Below are positions 1-6,593 of a stretch of 57,424 bases of DNA, piece by piece. The notes below the pieces were generated by a model, which saw only the letters and a list, made by a program, of their open reading frames with translations, was not told the DNA's origin and searched no databases. A program made the position numbers and the translations under genes. The first letter of the stretch is position 1. Every line of letters starts with the position of its first letter. The DNA is from Comamonadaceae bacterium (lineage in GTDB: Bacteria; Pseudomonadota; Gammaproteobacteria; Burkholderiales; Burkholderiaceae_C), in NCBI GenBank assembly GCA_027491035.1, contig JAIXWZ010000204.1, forward strand, positions 1-57,424, written 5' to 3'.

Positions 1-677
1 GCGTCGAGCCACTCGATTTCTGCGCGGGGGCGCATGATGGATGTCAGCAGCCGCTCGTCGAGGTGAAAGACGTTGCGCACCATCTGGTGCTCCTGCTGCT
101 CGATCACCCCGGCCGTGACGCCCTCCTCCAAACTGGCCTCGATCTCCTCTTCAGTGACCGAGCGCTTGGCGTCGACATCCACGCGCAGCAGCTTGAGCAC
201 CACTTGGGTGCTAAAGGAGAGCAAGCGCACGAAGGGGCCGGCGAGTGCAGCGACCGCCACCATGGGCCGCGACGTCAGTCGGGCCACCGGCTCCGGATAC
301 AACTGGCCAATGCGCTTGGGCACGAGCTCACCAAAGACGATCGTCACAAAAGTGATCACGGTCACCACCAGCGCCGTGGCGGTGATGCCGGCCGCGCCCG
401 GCGGCAGGCCCCAAGACTGCAGCCAAATCCCAAGGCCGGCGGCAAACGCTGCTTCACCGACGATGCCGTTGAGCATGCCGATCGAGGTGATGCCCACCTG
501 CACCGACGAGAGAAAGCGCGTGGGCTGATCCATCAGCTCCAGGGCCGCCGCAGAGCCCTTGTCACCGGCCTGGGCATCGGCGAGCAGGCGCACCTTGCGG
601 CTGGCGGCCAAGGCCATCTCGGACATGGCGAAAGCGCCGTTGAGCAAGGTCAGAAAAACGATCAGCAGAACGTCCAT
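1..677 (-). CDS. CNNM/DUF21-family membrane protein (hemolysin-C/CorC-like), C-terminus cut by window edge
   Basis: The minus strand reads from an ATG at 677 and stays open to base 1, so about 225 N-terminal residues are visible and the end lies outside the window. The start MDVLLIVFLTLLNGAFAMSE is the typical first membrane helix of DUF21 proteins, followed by the ALELMDQPTRFLSSVQVGIT block, a further hydrophobic segment and the conserved FGELVPKRIG motif. After the membrane domain comes a linker with VTEEEIEASLEEG and then MRPRAEIEWLD, the start of the CBS-domain pair in this family. Members are inner-membrane proteins linked to divalent-cation export or tolerance; the names hemolysin and TlyC are historical. 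It diverges from apaH with only 25 bases between start codons, so the two promoters must overlap the opposite genes. Confidence 0.85.
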   Translation of the reverse strand, partial: MDVLLIVFLTLLNGAFAMSEMALAASRKVRLLADAQAGDKGSAAALELMDQPTRFLSSVQVGITSIGMLNGIVGEAAFAAGLGIWLQSWGLPPGAAGITATALVVTVITFVTIVFGELVPKRIGQLYPEPVARLTSRPMVAVAALAGPFVRLLSFSTQVVLKLLRVDVDAKRSVTEEEIEASLEEGVTAGVIEQQEHQMVRNVFHLDERLLTSIMRPRAEIEWLD

Positions 678-702
678 GGTGCCTTTGGCGACAATCGCGA
701 CC

Positions 703-1557
703 ATGGCACTGTACTTGATCGGCGATCTACAAGGCTGCCTTGAGCCTTTGCAAGCGCTGCTGCGGCAGGTCGATTTCTCGCCCAGCCGCGACACGCTCTA
801 CCCCCTGGGCGATCTGGTCAACCGCGGCCCGCACTCGCTGGGCGTGCTGCGCACCCTGATGGCCCTGGACGCCCGCCCCGTGCTGGGCAACCACGACCTG
901 CATTTGCTGGCCTGCGCGGCCGGTGTGCGGCCGCCCGGCCGGCGCGACACGCTTGAGGACATCTTGCAGGCGCCCGACCGAGGGGCGCTGCTCGACTGGC
1001 TGCGCCAGCAGCCGCTGGCGCGCCTGGAGCACGGCTGGCTCATGGTCCACGCCGGTGTGCTGCCCGACTGGACGAGCGCAACCACGCTGGCGCTTGCTGG
1101 CCAGGTGGGCGATGTGCTGCGCAGCGCGCAATGGAGCGATTTCTTTCATCACATGTATGGCAACCAGCCCGAGCGCTGGCATGACCGGCTGCAAGGCTGG
1201 GATCGGCTGCGGGTGATCGTCAATGGCCTGACCCGGCTGCGTTTTTGCACGCCCGATGGGGCGATGGAGTTTGAGGCCAATGGCCCGCCGAGCCAGGCGC
1301 CTGAGGGCTATCGACCTTGGTTTGAAGTGCCGGGGCGGCGCACGCAAGGCCAGAGCGTGGCCTTCGGTCACTGGTCAACCCTGTCGATCGAGCGGGAGAA
1401 CCAGCAGCCAGGCTGGATCCAAGAGACCCTGGGATTGGACACCGGCTGCCTCTGGGGCCGGCGCCTGAGCGCTGCCCGCCTGGGCGCGCAGTCCGGCCAG
1501 TACGAGCTGCTCAGCGTGCCGGGGCAGGCCCCTTGGGGCCCGCAGGGCCCGGGATGA
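703..1557 (+). CDS. apaH: Bis(5'-nucleosyl)-tetraphosphatase, symmetrical (ApaH)
   Basis: ApaH splits diadenosine tetraphosphate into two ADP and so controls alarmone level and Np4-capping of RNA. The 284-residue product has the usual family length. Calcineurin-type metallophosphatase motifs are visible in order: GDLQGC at residues 7-12, GDLVNRGP at 36-43, GNHD at 62-65 and VHAGVLPDW near 115-123, which supply the two-metal ligands. An in-frame extension upstream is open, but the ATG at 703 is chosen because MALYLIGDLQG matches the family start exactly and the extension would run antisense through the neighbouring gene. The gene is divergent from the CNNM-family gene and sits 15 bases before the helicase gene, so it may be co-transcribed with it. 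Confidence 0.95.
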   Translation: MALYLIGDLQGCLEPLQALLRQVDFSPSRDTLYPLGDLVNRGPHSLGVLRTLMALDARPVLGNHDLHLLACAAGVRPPGRRDTLEDILQAPDRGALLDWLRQQPLARLEHGWLMVHAGVLPDWTSATTLALAGQVGDVLRSAQWSDFFHHMYGNQPERWHDRLQGWDRLRVIVNGLTRLRFCTPDGAMEFEANGPPSQAPEGYRPWFEVPGRRTQGQSVAFGHWSTLSIERENQQPGWIQETLGLDTGCLWGRRLSAARLGAQSGQYELLSVPGQAPWGPQGPG

Positions 1558-1572
1558 GACAATAGACCACTT

Positions 1573-3024
1573 ATGACACAGTCTTTCTCCCAGTTGCAAC
1601 TGCACCCCCACCTGGCCCAGGCGGTGGCCGAAATGGGCTACGAGTCGATGACGCCCATCCAGGCCCAGGCCATCCCCGTGGTGCTGCAAGGGCGCGACGT
1701 GATGGGCGCAGCGCAGACCGGCACGGGCAAGACGGCAGCGTTTTCACTGCCGCTGCTGCAGCGCATGATGGTCCACGAAAACGCCTCGACCTCGCCCGCG
1801 CGTCACCCCGTGCGCGCGCTGGTGCTGCTGCCCACGCGCGAGCTGGCCGACCAAGTGGCCCAGCAGGTCAAGCTCTATGCCAAGCACACCAAGCTGCGCA
1901 GCGCCGTGGTCTTTGGCGGCATGGACATGAAGCCGCAGACGGCCGAACTCAAGGCCGGCGTCGAGGTGCTGATCGCCACGCCGGGGCGGCTGCTCGATCA
2001 CATCGAAGCCAAGACGGCCGTGCTCAACCAGGTCGAATACGTCGTGCTCGATGAGGCCGACCGCATGCTCGACATCGGCTTTTTGCCCGACCTGCAGCGC
2101 ATTCTGAGCTACCTGCCCAAAAAACGCACGACCCTGCTTTTTTCGGCCACCTTCTCGCCCGAAATCAAGCGTCTGGCCTCCAGCTACCTGCAAGACCCAG
2201 TGACGGTCGAGGTGGCGCGCTCCAACGCCACCGCCTCAACGGTTGAGCAGCATTTCTTTAGCGTGCAGACCGACGACAAGCGCGCCGCGCTCAAGCAGAT
2301 CGTGCGTCAGCGCGGCATCGGCCAGGCCTTCGTCTTCGTCAACAGCAAGCTCGGCTGCGCGCGCCTGGCCCGCTCGCTCGACCGCGAAGGCCTCAAAACC
2401 ACCGCCTTGCACGGCGACAAAAGCCAGGACGAAAGGCTCAAGGCGCTCGATGCCTTCAAGAAAGGCGAAGTCGACCTGCTGGTGTGCACCGACGTGGCCG
2501 CCCGCGGCCTGGACATCAAGGATGTGCCGGCGGTCTTCAACTTCGATGTGCCCTTCAATGCCGAGGACTATGTGCACCGCATCGGCCGCACCGGCCGCGC
2601 CGGCGCCTCGGGGCTGGCCGTGAGCTTCGTGGCATCGAGCGATGCCAGGCTGGTGGCCGATATCGAAAAGCTCATCCGCAACAAGATCGAGATTGAGCCC
2701 TTCGAGCTCGAAGACAGCCGCGGCGGCGAGCGGCGTGAGCGGCTCAACGATGGTTCTCGGCCCTACCGCGACGAGGAGCGGGGCAGCCGGCGAGGCGAGA
2801 CAGACGAGCGAGCCGATCGTCCCCCCGCATCGAGACCTGCATCGAGACCCACACCGAGGCCTGCGCCCAAGCCGGTCGACCCCTTCTTTGACCGCCCCTA
2901 CGAGCCCAGCCCCCAGGCGCCGGAGCAGCCGGCGTGGGAGTCGAGCGCCAAAGTGCCCTCACGGGTGTCGGCCAACATCAAAACCAAGCGCAAGGTCGCC
3001 GCGCTGTTCAAAGCCACCGACTAA
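1573..3024 (+). CDS. rhlE: DEAD-box ATP-dependent RNA helicase, RhlE type
   Basis: This 483-residue protein unwinds short RNA duplexes in ribosome assembly or RNA decay. Helicase motifs appear in order: the Q-motif region MTPIQAQAIP near 26-35, AQTGTGKT at 47-54, PTRELA from 87, TPGRL near 136, DEAD at 160-163, SAT at 191-193, the C-terminal RGLDI motif and HRIGRTGR near 336-343. The two RecA-like domains end near residue 370. The remaining ~110 residues are charged and then Pro/Arg-rich (RPASRPTPRPAPKP), a low-complexity RNA-binding tail usual for RhlE. The extreme end, KTKRKVAALFKATD, is basic. The start follows the apaH stop by 15 bases. RhlE is favoured over DbpA or SrmB by overall layout, but subfamily assignment rests on motif reading only. 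Confidence 0.9.
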   Translation: MTQSFSQLQLHPHLAQAVAEMGYESMTPIQAQAIPVVLQGRDVMGAAQTGTGKTAAFSLPLLQRMMVHENASTSPARHPVRALVLLPTRELADQVAQQVKLYAKHTKLRSAVVFGGMDMKPQTAELKAGVEVLIATPGRLLDHIEAKTAVLNQVEYVVLDEADRMLDIGFLPDLQRILSYLPKKRTTLLFSATFSPEIKRLASSYLQDPVTVEVARSNATASTVEQHFFSVQTDDKRAALKQIVRQRGIGQAFVFVNSKLGCARLARSLDREGLKTTALHGDKSQDERLKALDAFKKGEVDLLVCTDVAARGLDIKDVPAVFNFDVPFNAEDYVHRIGRTGRAGASGLAVSFVASSDARLVADIEKLIRNKIEIEPFELEDSRGGERRERLNDGSRPYRDEERGSRRGETDERADRPPASRPASRPTPRPAPKPVDPFFDRPYEPSPQAPEQPAWESSAKVPSRVSANIKTKRKVAALFKATD

Positions 3025-3044
3025 GGGTGCAGTCAGCGCGCTGA

Positions 3045-4094
3045 TCAGCGTGCTTGACCTGGCGCGGTGCGCTTGGCCACCGGCTTGACCGGCGAGCGAT
3101 TGGCTGGCGTGCTGCTGGCCGGAGCAGGGGTCGATGCAGGCAGCACCGACAGCTGGCCCTCGGTCAGGGTGTCGAGCTGAAAGCGGCCGCTTTTGTCCCA
3201 AAGCCAGATGTCGGTGTAGATCACACCGCCCATGTGCACCGGCACCGGAAACGGCGCTGCGGCACGCACCATGCGCTCGATCTCGGCGACCACCTGCGGC
3301 GCATGCTGCGGCGCGCGCATCCAGTCAAGCCGCCGCACCGCTCCCCGGCCATCGATGGCCACGTTGAGCACCCCGATCGCATACAGCAAAGGCGGCATCT
3401 TGCCCTTGAAAATCCGGTCGCGGTAGGCGTCGTACAAATGCAGCGCGCCGTCTTGGCGGTACGCCTCAGGCGTGGTGGCACTGGCCACACGCCACGGCGG
3501 CTCGACCGCGGCCTGGCTTGAATCCCGAACTGCTGCCTGCGCGATCGGCGCTGGCAGCGGGGCTTGTATGACAGGGGGGGTAGAAATGATGGATGGAGCC
3601 GGTGGCGCCACAGCAGCCAGGGGCGCGGCGGGCGCGGCGGGCAAAGTAGGCGCAGTGACCAGGGCAGGAGAGGCTGGGGCAGGCGCCAAGGGCTGCGCTA
3701 GAGGCGCTACAGGCGATACAGGCGATACAGGCGATACAGGAGCCGGCGCCGCAGGAGCCACAGCCGGCGCGGCGGCTGGCATCGGCGCCTGCGCGCCGCC
3801 ACCGGCCGGCGCTGCAACGGTTGCGGGCGCAGCAGCGCCCAAGGTCGAAGCAGGTGTCGCAGCGGGTGTCGCAGCGACGGTCGGAGCGACGGTCGCAGCG
3901 GCGGTCGAGGGCACGGTCGGGGCTGCAGCCGGGGCTGCGGGCCCAACGCTGACAGGGCCGGTCGCAGGCACCGGAATCTGCCGCGGCACGGTGGTGCATG
4001 CAGCCAAGGCCGCGAGCAGCAGCCCGGTTACCGCGTGAACCCAAAGGCGCGGCAAGCGGCTCGGCGCAACAGGTGTGACAGGAGTCCAAGTCAT
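3045..4094 (-). CDS. Pro/Ala-rich lipoprotein with TonB-like C-terminal domain
   Basis: Function unrecognised. From the ATG at 4094 the 349-residue product starts with a signal sequence (LWVHAVTGLLLAALAAC) whose final LAAC is a lipobox, so an outer- or inner-membrane lipoprotein is expected. Residues ~40-190 are a flexible Ala/Pro/Val segment with a short perfect repeat of VSP. The last ~140 residues are folded-looking: YRDRIFKGKMPPLLYAIGVLNVAIDG then a segment with PAPFPVP-like spacing before the end, resembling a TonB C-terminal domain, which in such proteins binds an envelope partner. It lies tail-to-tail with the helicase gene (20 bases) and head-to-head with xdhC (50 bases). An upstream in-frame extension was rejected because it lacks a signal peptide. 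Confidence 0.7.
   Translation of the reverse strand: MTWTPVTPVAPSRLPRLWVHAVTGLLLAALAACTTVPRQIPVPATGPVSVGPAAPAAAPTVPSTAAATVAPTVAATPAATPASTLGAAAPATVAAPAGGGAQAPMPAAAPAVAPAAPAPVSPVSPVSPVAPLAQPLAPAPASPALVTAPTLPAAPAAPLAAVAPPAPSIISTPPVIQAPLPAPIAQAAVRDSSQAAVEPPWRVASATTPEAYRQDGALHLYDAYRDRIFKGKMPPLLYAIGVLNVAIDGRGAVRRLDWMRAPQHAPQVVAEIERMVRAAAPFPVPVHMGGVIYTDIWLWDKSGRFQLDTLTEGQLSVLPASTPAPASSTPANRSPVKPVAKRTAPGQAR
3703..3738. repeat. 9-bp tandem repeat inside the lipoprotein gene
   Basis: Four head-to-tail units of ggcgNtaca (the first ggcgctaca, then three identical ggcgataca) lie in the Ala/Pro-rich coding stretch of the lipoprotein gene. On the coding strand they encode a V-S-P/A-P repeat. Because the unit length is a multiple of three, copy-number change would alter linker length and not the reading frame. 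Confidence 0.9.
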
Positions 4095-4144
4095 AGGGCC
4101 TTTCTGCTCTGGGCTATGCTGGATCTCTATTGTCTCGCCTTTCG

Positions 4145-5026
4145 ATGAACACACACCCAGGGTCTGCCCCAACACACCCGCACGGCATGCCCGACCTGCT
4201 TGACCCCATGCTCGACCCCATGCTCGACCCCATACTCAATCACATGCTCGATCGCCTCGAGCAGGGGCCAGCGGTGCTGGTGACGGTGGCCCGCACAGAA
4301 GGTTCGGCGCCGCGCGAAGCGGGCAGTTGGCTGACGGTCTGGAGCGACGAGGTGATGGGCAGCATCGGCGGCGGACAGCTGGAATGGCAGGCCATTGCAC
4401 GGGGCCGGCAGTTGCTGGCCGATGTGGCCTTGCCAGCGCCCCAGGAGCGCCATGCGCTCGGACCCTCGCTGGGCCAATGCTGCGGCGGGGTGGTGCATCT
4501 GCAGTTTGAGCGCATCGAGGCCCGCGATGCAGCCGCGCTGCGCCAGCGCTTGAGCCCAGCCCTGCGGCCGCTGGCCCTGTTTGGCGGTGGCCACGTGGGC
4601 CACGCCATCGTGCGGGTGATGCTCACCCTGCCCTACCGCATCACCTGGATCGACAGCCGCGATGGCGTGTTTGCATCTGGGCTGCCCGAGCGCGTGCACT
4701 GCGAGCATTCGGAGCCGGTGCACCGCGCGGTCGACGACCTGCCAGCGGGCTCTCAGGTGCTGATCATGAGTTTCAGCCACGCCGAAGACCTGGACATCGT
4801 TGCCCAATGCCTGCGGCGTCAGGCCGAGCGCGGCGACCTGCCCTTCATCGGCCTGATCGGCAGCCAGACCAAGTGGGCGGTGTTTGGCAAACGGCTGCAG
4901 GCACGCGGCTTCACGCCCGCCCAACTGGCGCAGGTGACCTGCCCGATCGGGCTGCCCGGCATCAAAGGCAAGCAGCCCGAGGTGATCGCCGTGGCGGTGG
5001 CCGCGCAGTTGTTGATGCAAGGCTGA
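4145..5026 (+). CDS. xdhC: Xanthine dehydrogenase accessory protein XdhC
   Basis: XdhC binds molybdenum cofactor, promotes its sulfuration and inserts it into the XdhB subunit. The product is 293 residues from the ATG at 4145. It has the N-terminal XdhC/CoxI domain (VTVARTEGSAPREAGSWLTV, then GSIGGGQLEW), the LGQCCGGVV motif, and a C-terminal Rossmann domain (LALFGGGHVGHAIVRV; FIGLIGSQTKW). The N-terminus carries a 12-bp tandem repeat that encodes DPML units, so the exact start is uncertain; an in-frame TTG at 4130 and ATGs further in are alternatives, the conserved part beginning near MLDRLEQGPAVLVTV. It lies upstream of puuD on the same strand, while its client XdhAB is encoded on the opposite strand beyond puuD. 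Confidence 0.93.
   Translation: MNTHPGSAPTHPHGMPDLLDPMLDPMLDPILNHMLDRLEQGPAVLVTVARTEGSAPREAGSWLTVWSDEVMGSIGGGQLEWQAIARGRQLLADVALPAPQERHALGPSLGQCCGGVVHLQFERIEARDAAALRQRLSPALRPLALFGGGHVGHAIVRVMLTLPYRITWIDSRDGVFASGLPERVHCEHSEPVHRAVDDLPAGSQVLIMSFSHAEDLDIVAQCLRRQAERGDLPFIGLIGSQTKWAVFGKRLQARGFTPAQLAQVTCPIGLPGIKGKQPEVIAVAVAAQLLMQG
4204..4251. repeat. 12-bp tandem repeat in the xdhC 5' end
   Basis: Four 12-base units follow each other: two identical ccccatgctcga units, then two diverged copies. They encode DPML-DPML-DPIL-NHML at the start of XdhC, before the conserved domain. Each unit carries a potential in-frame ATG, so expansion adds alternative starts without disrupting the frame. Confidence 0.85.
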
Positions 5027-5097
5027 ACCCCGGCCAGGTCAGGCCAGGTCAAGGCAGCCCGGCGCCGACCGGTTCAGCCTGGACCCTCGCCAGTGAC

Positions 5098-5106
5098 TTG
5101 TATACA
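5098..5106. promoter_or_regulatory. Possible operator palindrome TTGTATACA upstream of puuD
   Basis: The 216-base gap between xdhC and puuD holds the 8-bp palindrome tgtataca (5099-5106), preceded by T. It overlaps the best -10-like hexamer in the gap (tataca, 5101-5106). A near match, TTGTGTACA on the minus strand at about 10416-10424, lies at the xdhA start. Short TGTATACA-type palindromes are common operators of GntR/FadR-type repressors. No regulator gene is present in the window, and no strong -35 box pairs with the hexamer, so this is a suggestion only. Confidence 0.35.
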
Positions 5107-5174
5107 CTGCGCGCTGGCCGCAGCGGAGCCCGCCTCACCCACCAGGGTGCAGTCGCCGGTGTCGCGGTCCCTGG

Positions 5175-5203
5175 CCCCTCACAGCGCCCGCAGTGGTGAG
5201 GGG
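5175..5203 (+). promoter_or_regulatory. Stem-loop in the puuD leader
   Basis: cccctcac (5175-5182) pairs perfectly with gtgagggg (5196-5203) across a 13-base loop, 40 bases before the puuD start codon and downstream of the TTGTATACA palindrome. There is no U-tract, so it is not a simple terminator. It may affect translation or mRNA stability. The rest of the gap shows only a duplicated ggccaggtca just after xdhC and an AAGGA ribosome-binding site before puuD. Confidence 0.5.
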
Positions 5204-5242
5204 TGATCGGCAGCGGCGCGTCCGCCTTGCCAAGGAATCCGC

Positions 5243-6454
5243 ATGGAAAGCTACGTTCTGGACTGGGCCAATCTGCTGCTGCGCTGGCTGCACGTCATCA
5301 CCGCCATCGCCTGGGTCGGCTCCTCCTTCTATTTTGTTTTTCTGGACTCGTCGCTGACCGAGCCTGAAGACGCGCAGCTGCGCAAAGAAGGTGCGACGGG
5401 CGAGCTGTGGGCGGTCCACGGCGGCGGCTTCTACCACCCCGTCAAGTACGCGGTGCGCCCGCCCAAGCTGCCGGGCCACCTGCACTGGTTTTACTGGGAG
5501 AGCTACAGCACCTGGCTGTCGGGCATTGCGCTTTTTTCGGTGTCCTACCTCTGGCAGGCCGGCACCTACCTGATCGACAAGTCCAAGATGGACTGGACCC
5601 CGGCGGCGGCCGTGGCCCTGGCCCTGGCCTTTTTGGTGGCGTTCTGGTTGCTCTACGACCTGCTGTGCCGCGTGTTCACCGGCCGGCGCAATGGCGAGGC
5701 CTGGATCGGGGTGGGGGTGCTGGCCCTGGTGTGCCTGGCCTCCTGGCTGGCCTGCCAGTGGTTTGCCGGGCGCGCCGCCTTCCTGCTCATCGGCGGCATG
5801 ATCGCCACGGCCATGAGCGCCAATGTGTTCTTCTGGATCATCCCCGGCCAGCGCAAGGTGGTGGCGGCCATTGCCGCGGGCGATCCGGTCGACCCGATCC
5901 ACGGCGTGCGCGGCAAGCAGCGCAGCGTGCACAACACCTATTTCACGCTGCCGGTCATCTTTGCCATGCTGAGCAACCATTACAGCTTCACCTGGAGCCA
6001 CCCGCAAAACTGGCTGGTGCTGATTTTGATGATGTTCGCCGGTGCGGCGATTCGGCAGTTCTTTGTGCTGCGCCACGGCTACAAGCTCGGGCGCAACAAG
6101 CATCCCCTGCCCTACGCTGTGGTGGGTGTGGCCGTTCTCGTGGGCGTGATCGCCTGGCTCAAGCCGGCGCCGCAAGCCGGCGCCGCGGCAGCAAGCGCCG
6201 CACCAGCCACGCCGGTGGCCTATGCCCAGATCGAGCCGGTGCTCAGCCAGCGCTGCGTGCAGTGCCACGGCGAGCAGGTTCAGATGAAGAACGTGCGCGT
6301 CGACAGCCCCGAGCAGGTGCAGCGCCATGCCCAAGCCATCTACCAGCAGGTGGTGGTGAGCAAGCTCATGCCGATGAACAACGCCACCGGCATCACAGAG
6401 GAAGAAAGATCCCTGATTGGCCGCTGGTTCATGGCCGGCGCCAAGCTCAACTGA
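5243..6454 (+). CDS. puuD: Membrane-bound urate hydroxylase with C-terminal cytochrome c domain
   Basis: PuuD oxidises urate to 5-hydroxyisourate in the inner membrane without using oxygen as cofactor, delivering electrons to a cytochrome. The 403-residue product has multiple hydrophobic helices from the start (LRWLHVITAIAWVGSSFYFV) and the conserved segment ELWAVHGGGFYHPVKY followed by LHWFYWESYSTWLSG, the hallmark of this DUF989 family. After the last helix (AVVGVAVLVGVIAWL) comes a periplasmic class I cytochrome c domain with CVQCH at residues 338-342 and a likely Met ligand in LMPMNN near 376-378. An AAGGA ribosome-binding site precedes the ATG. The placement beside xdhC and xdhAB makes urate from xanthine dehydrogenase the obvious substrate. 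Confidence 0.93.
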   Translation: MESYVLDWANLLLRWLHVITAIAWVGSSFYFVFLDSSLTEPEDAQLRKEGATGELWAVHGGGFYHPVKYAVRPPKLPGHLHWFYWESYSTWLSGIALFSVSYLWQAGTYLIDKSKMDWTPAAAVALALAFLVAFWLLYDLLCRVFTGRRNGEAWIGVGVLALVCLASWLACQWFAGRAAFLLIGGMIATAMSANVFFWIIPGQRKVVAAIAAGDPVDPIHGVRGKQRSVHNTYFTLPVIFAMLSNHYSFTWSHPQNWLVLILMMFAGAAIRQFFVLRHGYKLGRNKHPLPYAVVGVAVLVGVIAWLKPAPQAGAAAASAAPATPVAYAQIEPVLSQRCVQCHGEQVQMKNVRVDSPEQVQRHAQAIYQQVVVSKLMPMNNATGITEEERSLIGRWFMAGAKLN

Positions 6455-6460
6455 GCAGCC

Positions 6461-6593
6461 GCATCGCGCCGAGGCGGCACTCCTACAGGGGGACATGCAG
6501 CGGCGGCTAACCTGTTGCCCTGTGGGAGCCGCGCCCTCGCGGCGATTCAGCCCTTGACTGGCAACTGCATCGCGCCGAGGCGGCGCTCCTACG
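6461..6593. repeat. REP-like palindromic repeat cluster (three units) between puuD and xdhB
   Basis: The gap between the convergent puuD and xdhB holds three imperfect-palindrome units of the GTAGGAGCGCCGCCTCGGCG type. Units at 6461-6487 and 6568-6593 are in minus orientation and nearly identical; a diverged unit at 6521-6547 (tgtgggagccgcgccctcgc core) is in plus orientation. Alternating orientation makes this a BIME-like arrangement. Such elements often act as transcription-end or mRNA 3'-stabilising structures between convergent genes. The TAG stop codon of xdhB (6589-6591) lies inside the last unit. Confidence 0.85.

Noticed and set aside
5135-6496. A 453-codon frame antisense to puuD
   Set aside because: PuuD has strong family motifs and a heme-binding CVQCH on the other strand; the antisense product has none.
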